The notes: generated by a model not told the origin, from the sequence alone. 7,001 nt of DNA from Pedobacter sp. (GCA_030149995.1 JASLGV010000094.1:1-7001), one strand, 5' to 3'. Shown: positions 1 to 6,241, numbered from the stretch's first letter. Program-made: numbers and translations.

Positions 1-1642
1 CATCTGCCAGACGTACATAGGGATAAAAAGGTACACTAAAATTCGACGCACTTATTCGACTATTGGGTGCCTGGCTTCTGGCATCCCCGTGATTCAGATT
101 GATACCCGCATTTAGAGATAAGTTTTTGAGGGGTTTAGCACTCAGATTGTATCCAAGAGTATAACGGTCCGAGTTTTCGTTAACCGTACCACTCTGCGAG
201 TTGCTGTAATTGCCCGATAAGCGGTAAGCAATATTTTTAGTTCCCCCGTCAATAGAGAGGTTATAGGATTGGGTAAAGGGATTTTTCAGGATGTATTTGG
301 TGTAATCGTTCCGGATGTCATTGCCCCGCAACACATCCAGTTGCTGCTGGGCCTGTGCAGTCGTAATCCGGTTCATTTTCAAATTGTTCAGGATCTCATC
401 AACCGGCGACATGTAAGGCTGGGCCTGGATTACCGAGGTAGGATCAGGTACAATACTCTGATAATAAAACTGGTTGGCATATACCTGGGCATCTACAAAA
501 TCAGACACACTCATTTTCTTTTTATAAAAAAGATCCAGCTTATCGGCCACGTTGTAATTGATATTAAAAGAAACCCTCGTAGGCTGATTAAAACCACCAT
601 GTTTTGTTTTGATTACAATCACCCCGTTACTCGCCCTGGCTCCCCAGATGGAAGCCGCAGCTGCATCCTTTAAAATGGTGATGCTTTCTACATCGGTGGG
701 ATCAATTTTTTCAATATCAATCGCATCGGCAATGCCATCCACAACCACCAATGGTACACCACTGTTATTTACTTTGAAAGATTGGCCACTAATCACCTGG
801 TTATTCAAGGTATTTTTACCCCGAATGGTTAGATTAGTGAGGGCAGAAGTTCGATCACCAGGATTAATGCTACTTAGATTTGTGTTTTGCAAATCATTTC
901 TAAAATCCAGACTCGTGGTAATACCTTGTAATCTTTGCAGCAAACTTGGATCACTGCTGTGCTCCAACTGCTTCGCTGTAATCACCTCAAAAGAACCCGT
1001 AGCGCGCTCTTTGGGTATGTCCTGGTAACCGGTACTGGCAATGGTTACTTCGTTTAACACACTTTGCCCCGGGCTTAAGCGGATGCTTAGCGGTTCGCTG
1101 GGGTTGCGGCCAGCTAAACTGATTTCGCTTATCTGGTAGCCCAGGTAAGACACCAGTAAAGTACCTTTTGGGGTACCATAACGCTCGAAATAGCCGTTTG
1201 AGTTGGAAATAGAAGCTTTTGTGCCACCTTTTAGTTTAATGGTGGCGCCAGGTAAAGGATTGCCTTTCTCATCTAAAACTTTCCCTTTAAAGAGAAGGGA
1301 ATCGCGCATAAAAAACTGGTTCAGCTCGGCTAAAAGCGGTAACTCCTTTCTTTTGAGTACCACGGCCTCGTTATTGAGCGTATAATTTAGCGGCTGGGAT
1401 TTAAAAATTTCATTCAGTACCGTTTTAAGCGGTACATTTTCTGCCTGGATGCTAACCGGTCTGGCTTCTGCCAGCATTTCGCGGGTATATAAAAACCTGA
1501 AGCCGGTTTGCTTGCTTAAAGTCGCAATAATTTCCTTCAGCGAGGCGTCTGTATAGTTCAGGCTTACTTTTTGTGCCGAACTTTTTGCATTCACCTGCAG
1601 CAGAAAACCGATAAAAAGGACCATAATCAAATGAATTCTCAT
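1..1642 (-). CDS. SusC/RagA-family TonB-linked outer-membrane receptor, N-terminal 547 codons (cut by window edge)
   Basis: This is an outer-membrane TonB-dependent transporter of the SusC type, which normally works with a SusD lipoprotein to import oligosaccharides or other large nutrients; the substrate cannot be read from this part. The reading frame is open from the ATG at 1642 to the left edge. In order it shows a signal peptide (about residues 1-23), an STN domain (about 26-98), a carboxypeptidase-regulatory-like beta domain (about 117-190), a linker with the motif TGYQDIPKERATGSF (about 204-218), and a plug domain ending in SIWGARASNGVIVIKTK (about 331-347), a close match to the SusC plug signature. 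The start of the barrel follows. An STN domain marks receptors that signal through a FecR-type anti-sigma factor, which agrees with the fecR gene upstream. I chose ATG 1642 because AAAGGA lies 5 nt before it (1653-1648) and the signal peptide begins there; an in-frame ATG at 1678 would add 12 residues. The C-terminal barrel and any susD lie outside the window. Confidence 0.95.
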   Translation of the reverse strand, partial: MRIHLIMVLFIGFLLQVNAKSSAQKVSLNYTDASLKEIIATLSKQTGFRFLYTREMLAEARPVSIQAENVPLKTVLNEIFKSQPLNYTLNNEAVVLKRKELPLLAELNQFFMRDSLLFKGKVLDEKGNPLPGATIKLKGGTKASISNSNGYFERYGTPKGTLLVSYLGYQISEISLAGRNPSEPLSIRLSPGQSVLNEVTIASTGYQDIPKERATGSFEVITAKQLEHSSDPSLLQRLQGITTSLDFRNDLQNTNLSSINPGDRTSALTNLTIRGKNTLNNQVISGQSFKVNNSGVPLVVVDGIADAIDIEKIDPTDVESITILKDAAAASIWGARASNGVIVIKTKHGGFNQPTRVSFNINYNVADKLDLFYKKKMSVSDFVDAQVYANQFYYQSIVPDPTSVIQAQPYMSPVDEILNNLKMNRITTAQAQQQLDVLRGNDIRNDYTKYILKNPFTQSYNLSIDGGTKNIAYRLSGNYSNSQSGTVNENSDRYTLGYNLSAKPLKNLSLNAGINLNHGDARSQAPNSRISASNFSVPFYPYVRLAD

Positions 1643-1647
1643 AAGTA

Positions 1648-1653
1648 TCCTTT
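1648..1653 (-). promoter_or_regulatory. Shine-Dalgarno-like AAAGGA for the SusC start
   Basis: AAAGGA lies 5 nt upstream of ATG 1642 on the minus strand. The alternative in-frame ATG at 1678 has no comparable purine box, only a T-rich run. This site therefore favours 1642, although Bacteroidota genes often start without a strong Shine-Dalgarno. Confidence 0.5.
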
Positions 1654-1691
1654 GCTTTTTTCCGTAAGCGGAGGGCATACGAAAGTATTTA

Positions 1692-1706
1692 GTATAAATT
1701 TTATAC
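1692..1706. promoter_or_regulatory. 15-bp palindrome upstream of SusC
   Basis: GTATAAA and TTTATAC form a perfect 7-bp inverted repeat around one central base, 50 bp ahead of the SusC ATG at 1642. It could be a small operator or sit close to a promoter, but it is wholly A/T-rich apart from the end G/C pair, and such palindromes are common by chance in A/T-rich spacers. No convincing Bacteroidota -33/-7 pair was found with it. Confidence 0.25.
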
Positions 1707-1761
1707 ATTTGTCTTGATTTGGGTGATGAAATAATTTGTTGCAAATAAATTGAAGAGATGC

Positions 1762-1799
1762 CCGGATCAGGTCCGGTGGTGTTACGAGCACTCCCGGAC
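1762..1799 (-). promoter_or_regulatory. Two mutually exclusive hairpins in the SusC leader
   Basis: Read on the minus strand, GTCCGG (1799-1794) can pair with CCGGAC (1776-1771). Three further pairs, GTG (1791-1789) with CAC (1781-1779), extend the stem past a 2x2 mismatch and leave a 7-nt loop. The same CCGGA (1776-1772) can instead pair with TCCGG (1766-1762) over a 5-nt loop. The two stems share one arm, so only one can form at a time, the usual geometry of an attenuator or a translation-sensing leader. No U-run follows either stem, so a simple intrinsic terminator is unlikely. The structure is read directly from the sequence; a regulatory role is inference. Confidence 0.45.
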
Positions 1800-1811
1800 T
1801 TTCTTTTTCAA
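1782..1811 (-). other. Possible second mini-ORF (TTG start) ending inside the hairpin loop
   Basis: On the minus strand GGAGAG (1820-1815) stands 3 nt before a TTG at 1811. The frame encodes 9 residues (MKKKVRECS if TTG is the start) and stops at TAA 1784-1782, which lies in the loop of the first leader hairpin. A ribosome translating it would occupy the 5' arm of that hairpin and leave CCGGA free for the second stem. The arrangement is seen in the sequence; translation is not shown. Confidence 0.2.
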
Positions 1812-1833
1812 CAACTCTCCTGTAAGCAAGCCC

Positions 1834-1860
1834 TTAGCCCGCACCTTTTTTCTTCTTCAT
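1834..1860 (-). other. Possible leader mini-ORF of 8 codons (MKKKKGAG)
   Basis: ATG at 1860 followed by AAG AAG AAA AAA GGT GCG GGC TAA would encode MKKKKGAG. It lies between the fecR stop and susC, downstream of an A/C-rich unstructured stretch (minus strand of 1861-1899, rich in AACCAACC-like words) and 34 nt before the first hairpin. There is no clear Shine-Dalgarno. A peptide this short cannot be told from chance by sequence alone; its place ahead of a switchable hairpin is what makes it a leader candidate. Confidence 0.25.
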
Positions 1861-1934
1861 AGTTGTTTGGTTCTTGTTGGTTGATTTGGTTGGTTAAGTA
1901 AAGTAGATTCTTTTTTATAAAATATATTTTTGTT

Positions 1935-1951
1935 TTACCGCATCACGGTAA
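1935..1951. other. Hairpin overlapping the fecR stop codon
   Basis: TTACCG and CGGTAA form a perfect 6-bp inverted repeat around a 5-nt loop, and the fecR stop TAA is part of one arm. On the plus strand the stem is followed by TTTTT, so it resembles a weak terminator for plus-strand transcription; on the coding strand the following bases are A-rich. It may stabilise the 3' end of fecR mRNA or mean nothing. Confidence 0.3.
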
Positions 1952-3119
1952 TTTTTCTGCCTTCAATTTTAAAGTGCACCAGTTCGGTCAGTTCCAGCAT
2001 TTTTAACACTTCGCTCACATTTTCAAAGCGCGAAATGGTACCGTCAAATCCTTCGGTAGAAGTATGGCCATCAAATACCACTTCTACATTATACCAGCGG
2101 GCAATTTTGCGCATAATGCTTTCGAGTTTCTCGTTCTCAAATACAAACAAGCCATCTTTCCAGGCAATGGCATCGGTTCCGTTTACAGGCTGTATGCTCA
2201 AGCCACCTGCTAAACCGCTAACGGCTTGCTGCCCGGGTTTTAACACCACACTTTGGTTCCCTTCCCCTCTGCCGGTGTTGCTTACCGCTAAAGCCCCTTC
2301 CAGTAAACTGGTACGCCGGGTATTTTCATCGGCATAACTGCTGATGTTAAAATGAGTCCCCAACACACGGGCCTCCTGGTTTGCAAACACAACTATAAAA
2401 GGTTGTGCAGCATTTTTAGCAACTTCAAAATAAGCCTCTCCACTCAGCACCACCTTTCGTTCTTTTTCGCCTCTAAAGCTCGACGGGAATTTCAGTTCAG
2501 AAGCTGCATTAAGCCATACCCGGCTGCCATCCGGCAGGGTAAGCTGGTAAATACCTCCCTTAGGTGTTTGCAGACTAAGTGCCTGCTTGCCTAAAGTGCT
2601 TTCTATTGGTAAGCTGCTCCCATTTGCATACAATATCTTTCCATTTCCAACTTCTATCCCGGTTTGTGTATTTTCCAGCTGGTGAGCGGCTCCGTCTCCA
2701 ACCCGCAGAATGGCCTGATGCCCACCGGGGGCAACATCATCTGCATAACGCTGTGCCATCGGTTCTACAGCGTTTGGTTTACGGTATTGGTAGAAAAAAA
2801 AACCGGCAATTATCAGCAGCAATGCTGCCGCTGCCGAATAGCGCCACCAGCTCAGGATTCTATTTTTTTTTTTTATTGTATCGGTTGTTTTCCGAAACCG
2901 TCCATCTGAAACTATCCGCTGATAGAGTGCATCGCTTTGTTCGGTACCGAGTGGAAAATCCATATCCATCGTTGCCCAATCTTCATCCATGGCCGGTTCC
3001 AATGCATCTGTTCCCGATTTTTTGATGTATCCAAACAATAAATCAAATCCGGGCTTGTCAATCTGATGATTGGCATATTGCTTAAAAAGGATCAGAAATG
3101 CTTTTGCGTCTTTTTTCAT
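1935..3119 (-). CDS. FecR-family anti-sigma factor (inner-membrane signal transducer)
   Basis: A 394-residue protein of the FecR type, which holds an ECF sigma factor at the inner membrane and releases it when the partner TonB receptor binds its ligand. An N-terminal cytoplasmic segment (about 1-90) leads to a single membrane helix at about 93-110, following WWRY. The periplasmic FecR domain spans about 183-282, with LPDGSRVWLNAASELKFP (195-212), SGEAYFEV (226-233) and VLGTHFNI (252-259) as clear family marks. A DUF4974-like C-terminal domain (about 321-392) contains ENEKLESIMRKIARWYNVEV and likely contacts the STN domain of the receptor. Length is usual for the family. SusC lies downstream after a 292-nt leader; a short GntR gene ends 36 nt upstream. 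No ECF sigma gene is adjacent. Two homopolymer tracts flank the membrane-helix codons. No Shine-Dalgarno is obvious before ATG 3119. Confidence 0.95.
   Translation of the reverse strand: MKKDAKAFLILFKQYANHQIDKPGFDLLFGYIKKSGTDALEPAMDEDWATMDMDFPLGTEQSDALYQRIVSDGRFRKTTDTIKKKNRILSWWRYSAAAALLLIIAGFFFYQYRKPNAVEPMAQRYADDVAPGGHQAILRVGDGAAHQLENTQTGIEVGNGKILYANGSSLPIESTLGKQALSLQTPKGGIYQLTLPDGSRVWLNAASELKFPSSFRGEKERKVVLSGEAYFEVAKNAAQPFIVVFANQEARVLGTHFNISSYADENTRRTSLLEGALAVSNTGRGEGNQSVVLKPGQQAVSGLAGGLSIQPVNGTDAIAWKDGLFVFENEKLESIMRKIARWYNVEVVFDGHTSTEGFDGTISRFENVSEVLKMLELTELVHFKIEGRKITVMR
2863..2874 (-). repeat. 12-A homopolymer tract inside fecR
   Basis: On the coding (minus) strand twelve consecutive A residues encode the end of Ile82, Lys83-Lys85 and part of Asn86, about six codons before the membrane helix. 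With 13 A the frame reads into TAG after 86 residues; with 11 A it reaches TGA after 88 residues. Either slip would give a short soluble N-terminal domain without membrane anchor. A second run of nine T (coding strand, positions 2802-2794, residues 106-109) lies at the other end of the helix. Confidence 0.9.
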
Positions 3120-3155
3120 ACATATTATTTTTTGCGCTTAGGCCATGCGGAGAAC

Positions 3156-3431
3156 TCAATAGGTTTCATAAACCATGCTCTCATATTTAATAAAATATCC
3201 TTTCCCCCTAAAAGAGTTAACAAGTCCCGCCCGTTTCAAGCGGTTATAAGCTTTTTCTACTGTATTTTTTGAAATATTTAAGGCAATGGCCAGTTCATGA
3301 ATGGAAGGAAGAGAATCATTTTTCTTTAACACACCTTGCTCCAACCCATCTATAATAGAATCGGCCAACTGCTGGTATTTAGGCATCAGTTGCTGTTCGT
3401 TAATCTTCAAGGTGTTCAAAAAATTCTCCAT
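3156..3431 (-). CDS. Short GntR-type winged-helix DNA-binding protein without effector domain
   Basis: A 91-residue protein consisting almost only of a GntR DNA-binding domain (about residues 17-83). Marks are PKYQQLADSIIDGLEQG, LPSIHELAIALNISKNTVEKAYNRLKRAGLV (41-71, with the recognition helix near SKNTVEKAYNRLK) and the wing GKGYFI (76-81). The N-terminus resembles Bacteroidota regulators of about 340 residues that carry a periplasmic-binding-protein-like sensor after GKGYFI; here the frame stops ten residues later. It is also shorter than YtrA-type GntR proteins (about 120 residues), so ligand sensing and the usual dimer region appear to be missing. It ends 36 nt before fecR and probably shares its transcript. 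A perfect 9-bp inverted repeat 47 nt upstream of its start could be its operator. It may be a degraded full-length regulator or a working minimal repressor. Confidence 0.85.
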   Translation of the reverse strand: MENFLNTLKINEQQLMPKYQQLADSIIDGLEQGVLKKNDSLPSIHELAIALNISKNTVEKAYNRLKRAGLVNSFRGKGYFIKYESMVYETY

Positions 3432-3478
3432 TAACTATAATAAAATATGCGGATTAAACCACTTTCAGGTAAGATTCT

Positions 3479-3518
3479 TTACTACTCTTACACCGTGAGC
3501 AGTTGCAGGGAGTAGTAA
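3479..3518. promoter_or_regulatory. Perfect 9-bp inverted repeat upstream of the GntR gene
   Basis: TTACTACTC (3479-3487) and GAGTAGTAA (3510-3518) are exact reverse complements separated by 22 bp, so arm centres are 31 bp apart, close to three helical turns. The nearer arm lies 47 bp before the GntR start. It could be an autoregulatory operator, or an mRNA hairpin if transcription starts further upstream. No T-run follows on either strand, which argues against a terminator. Confidence 0.45.
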
Positions 3519-3570
3519 CCCCAAAAATTATGGGCTGTAAAACGATCCTTCTAAGCGGGCGAAAGATGGT

Positions 3571-3623
3571 AACCTGGTTTAGCTGTTGAGCGCTCCGTCA
3601 TTTATCCGCTCTAAATAATATAC
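3571..3623. repeat. Paired-motif repeat, copy A
   Basis: AACCTGGTTTAG (3571-3582) is followed 27 bp later by TCTAAATAATATAC (3610-3623). Both words recur, exact and in the same order, in copy B. Within each copy TTTAG and CTAAA are inverted relative to each other, and AACCTGGTT is an odd palindrome. The spacer differs between copies, so the conserved words look like sites, or like the best-kept parts of an old duplication. Confidence 0.6.
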
Positions 3624-3700
3624 ACCCTTTGTCGTGCCTGCCCTAAGCAGTATACTTCGTTTTAAAAAAACCTGTCTTTCTGGGCACAAGGAAGCACAAC

Positions 3701-3745
3701 AACCTGGTTTAGTGGCTGTGTGTTCAGGTGTTCTAAATAATATAC
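3701..3745. repeat. Paired-motif repeat, copy B
   Basis: AACCTGGTTTAG (3701-3712) and TCTAAATAATATAC (3732-3745) repeat copy A exactly, with a 19-bp rather than 27-bp spacer. The first words of the two copies are 130 bp apart and the second words 122 bp apart. On the minus strand both copies can be read as VYYLE followed by a Leu-Asn pair, but the frame differs after the spacer, so coding is not supported. Confidence 0.6.
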
Positions 3746-4005
3746 GCTATACATTAGCTCAGGTCTGAATCCCCCCATCGGTATCCTGAAAAATGGTCTT
3801 TTGAGAGATGGCCACGGAACCGGCTAAATGTTTATAAAACCAAGACGACTGCCGAAATGTTGCTGTAAATACAAACAAATAGTGAAAAACGAGTAAGCCC
3901 CGCCTTCTATGAGGCAAATAAAAAACGTATCCTAACAAAGGAAGGATCTAAACAGCAAAACAATACATGGTCAATTGGTACGATGTGCCTACACTGCTGC
4001 AACAA

Positions 4006-6153
4006 TTAATCGTTACCCGATTGCTGTTGCCACATCTGATGGTAATGACCATTCAGTGCAATCAGTTCCTCGTGTTTACCTGCTTCAACAACTTTGCCCT
4101 GGTGCAGCACCACAATTTGATCGGCCTTACGAACGGTACTTAACTGGTGTGCCACCACCATTATGGTTTTACCTTGTGTACGCAGCAGGTTAACAGCCCG
4201 CTGTACATATTGAGCAGCAGCATAGTCCAGTGCAGAGGTTGCCTCATCTAAAATTAAAATTTCGGGCTTGCGGTAAAGGGCCCGGGCAATGGCAATGCGT
4301 TGTTTTTGTCCACCGGATAGCGTGGCACCGTTTTCGCCCAAGTAGGTATAAAAACCATCGGGCAGGTTTTCAATAAATGGCAAAATGCCCAAAGCCGTAC
4401 ACATGTCTACAATGTGCTGCATATCAGGTGCCTCTTCGCCAATGGCAATGTTATCAATTACATTTCCGGCAAACAGGTCTATTTGTTGTGGTACAGATGC
4501 AACAAAACTGCGTACGGTATTTTTATGGAGGTAGGTAAGCGCATATTCACCAATCCGGATGCTACCAGCCTGGATGGGATATACATGTTGCAGCAAAGCC
4601 ATCAGGGTCGATTTACCACAGCCACTTTCACCTACAAATGCCGTAAAGCTTCCTTTTTTAATGTGTAGATTGAGGTTTTCGAAAACGGGTACCCGTGTAC
4701 CATATCGGAATGTAACAGCTTCAAAACGGATGTCACCTGCTTCCGCAGCGGTTAAATGGATACCTTCATTCTGGCTTTCTACCTCCAGATCCATAATTTC
4801 AAATAACCTGTCGGCAGCAATCAGCGCATCCTGCATAACCTTATTGGCACCAATCAGCGAAGCTACAGGAGCCGTAAAATAACCTGCAAGCACATAAAAA
4901 GAAAAAAGCTCGCCGGCTGTAATTTCCTGGTCCAGCACATAACCCGCCCCCATCCACAACAATAAAATGGTCCACAGCTGTGAAATAATCTCCGCAGAAG
5001 TACCCGAAAAAACTGTATTAAGACCCGATTTATAAGCTGTTCTAAGCAACTGGATAAACCTCGTTTCGGTTTTTAAATGTGTAAATGATTCCAATCCAAA
5101 GCGCTTAATGGTACCCATAAACTGTAAACTCTCTACCAGCTGCGATTCCAGTTCGGCTCCATCCTCCATCAGTTTCCGTTGTACTTTGCGGTGAAGCAGG
5201 TTTACCACAAAATAAACAGCCATGTACAAAGGAATAACTGCCAGCATCAGCAGGGCCAGTTTTGGATAATAACCAAACATCAGGGCGAAAGACAACACCA
5301 CAATAAAAACATTAACCACCAGGTTAACAGACACATCATTGATAAACGTCCTGATTTTAACCGCATCGTTAATTCTCGAAATAATTTCGCCCACGCGCAT
5401 GGTATCGAAAAATGATTGCGGTAATTTTAACAGGTGTTTATAGTAGCCTAAAATAAGACGGGCATCGATCTGTTGTCCGGTGCGCATGGTAAAAATGGTT
5501 TTAACCGTACCAATAAAAGTTTGTAAGAGCAAAAGGCCGATCATCAAAACACTCATCAACTGCAACAGGTTCCGGTTACCATCTACCAGTACATGATCGG
5601 TTATTTTCTGTACAAAAACAGAGGTTGAAAGTCCCAGCAGTGTGTAGATAAAAGCACCAAACAGGGCCTGTATCAAAATACTTTTATGGGGTTGTATAAG
5701 CTGCCAGAAACGAAGGGTATTTGAAACCTTCTCATTCCGGCTGGTGAAAAACGGATCTGGTTGCAACAGCACCAACACACCTGTCCAGATGGTGGTAAAA
5801 TCAGCAAAAGCCATTCGTTTCATCTGGCCACCGGCCGGGTCCATAATCTCTACATTGCGGTCTGTAACTTTATAAATAACCACATAATGCTGTTGGTTTC
5901 CCATGGCTACATGGGCTATGGCCGGTAAAGGGATGTTCGATAGTTCCTTGGCCGAAGCACGTACCCCCCTGGCTTCAAAACCCAGTTTTTTAGCCGCCTC
6001 TACCAATCCCAGCACATTGGTTCCCTGCTTATCTGTACCGGCAAACTGCCGGATACGTGCAACCGGTAATTTGAGTTTATAAAAAGCCGCTGCCGATGCC
6101 AGGCAGGCAGCGCCACAATCGTTTGCATCGTGTTGTTTTATTTTATACGACAT
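4006..6153 (-). CDS. Peptidase-containing ABC exporter (PCAT; C39 bacteriocin-processing type)
   Basis: A 715-residue inner-membrane exporter that removes double-glycine leader peptides and exports the peptide cargo with ATP. The N-terminal C39 cysteine peptidase (about 1-130) has Gln7, catalytic Cys13 in DANDCGAAC, His89 in QQHYVVIY and Asp105 in MDPAGG. Six membrane helices lie between about 161 and 435. The nucleotide-binding domain (about 475-705) has Walker A GESGCGKST (508-516), Q-loop near VPQQ (554-557), signature LSGGQ (612-616), Walker B with catalytic Glu in ILILDEATSALD (632-643) and H-loop His669. Peptidase and ATPase thus look complete and the length is usual. I chose ATG 6153, which places MSYKIKQHDANDCGAAC at the N-terminus as in the family; a TTG at 6177 would add eight residues without homology. 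The HlyD-like gene ends 88 nt upstream, on the same strand. No double-glycine precursor gene is visible, so the cargo is unknown. Confidence 0.95.
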   Translation of the reverse strand: MSYKIKQHDANDCGAACLASAAAFYKLKLPVARIRQFAGTDKQGTNVLGLVEAAKKLGFEARGVRASAKELSNIPLPAIAHVAMGNQQHYVVIYKVTDRNVEIMDPAGGQMKRMAFADFTTIWTGVLVLLQPDPFFTSRNEKVSNTLRFWQLIQPHKSILIQALFGAFIYTLLGLSTSVFVQKITDHVLVDGNRNLLQLMSVLMIGLLLLQTFIGTVKTIFTMRTGQQIDARLILGYYKHLLKLPQSFFDTMRVGEIISRINDAVKIRTFINDVSVNLVVNVFIVVLSFALMFGYYPKLALLMLAVIPLYMAVYFVVNLLHRKVQRKLMEDGAELESQLVESLQFMGTIKRFGLESFTHLKTETRFIQLLRTAYKSGLNTVFSGTSAEIISQLWTILLLWMGAGYVLDQEITAGELFSFYVLAGYFTAPVASLIGANKVMQDALIAADRLFEIMDLEVESQNEGIHLTAAEAGDIRFEAVTFRYGTRVPVFENLNLHIKKGSFTAFVGESGCGKSTLMALLQHVYPIQAGSIRIGEYALTYLHKNTVRSFVASVPQQIDLFAGNVIDNIAIGEEAPDMQHIVDMCTALGILPFIENLPDGFYTYLGENGATLSGGQKQRIAIARALYRKPEILILDEATSALDYAAAQYVQRAVNLLRTQGKTIMVVAHQLSTVRKADQIVVLHQGKVVEAGKHEELIALNGHYHQMWQQQSGND

Positions 6154-6241
6154 ATCCTGGTCAATCCAAAAGGGCAAAACGAATGTATATTTGACGGTTG
6201 ATAAAACAGATACAGCCTTCGTTAACCTGAAATCAGCCCCT
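6154..6241 (-). other. Intercistronic spacer between the HlyD-like and PCAT genes
   Basis: The 88 nt contain no terminator-like hairpin and no small ORF of note. AGGA occurs one base before the PCAT ATG (6158-6155), too close to be a normal Shine-Dalgarno. TACATTCG on the minus strand differs by one base from the Bacteroidota -7 consensus TAnnTTTG, but no matching TTTG lies 19-21 bp upstream, so a separate promoter is not supported and co-transcription is the simpler reading. Confidence 0.4.

Larger units (their letters stand above)
3432..4005. other. 574-bp intergenic region without a convincing gene
   Basis: Between the PCAT stop and the GntR start I find no ORF with a supported start and recognisable product. 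The region contains a 9-bp inverted repeat (3479-3518), two copies of a paired motif (3571-3623 and 3701-3745), a short G+C hairpin without T-tail (3902-3915) and a 22-codon plus-strand ORF with three consecutive Cys codons (3828-3896) that I do not call. Several frames on the minus strand between about 3750 and 3454 stay open for 40-55 codons but lack start codons, which could mean decayed coding sequence. No clear terminator for the PCAT gene was seen. Confidence 0.7.

Noticed and set aside
269..1385. Plus-strand ORFs opposite the SusC gene
   Set aside because: The minus strand is continuously open here with STN, plug and SusC signatures; the plus-strand frames are shadows.
1930..3025. Several plus-strand ORFs of 80-148 codons opposite fecR
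   Set aside because: They lie antisense to a gene with clear FecR domains, show no recognisable domain and have low-complexity or shadow-like composition.
3755..3762. TAGCTCAG, resembling a tRNA D-arm
   Set aside because: No acceptor stem, anticodon arm or T-arm motif (GGTTCGAATCC-like) follows at the right distance.
3662..3778. 38-codon minus-strand ORF starting MGGFRPELMYSVYYLE
   Set aside because: No ribosome site, no leader-peptide features, and it overlaps the repeated motif; its apparent similarity to copy A is explained by the DNA repeat and breaks frame.
3828..3896. 22-codon plus-strand ORF with three adjacent Cys codons
   Set aside because: Too short to distinguish from chance, opposite strand to all neighbours, and without a double-glycine leader for the adjacent exporter.
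3902..3915. GCCTT/GAGGC hairpin as terminator for the PCAT gene
   Set aside because: The stem is only five pairs including one G-T pair, and in the direction of PCAT transcription no T-run follows it; the T-run lies before the stem.
6154..6177. TTG start giving an eight-residue longer PCAT
   Set aside because: The extra residues precede the family-typical N-terminus MSYKIKQHDANDCG, there is no ribosome site before the TTG, and an ATG is available at 6153.
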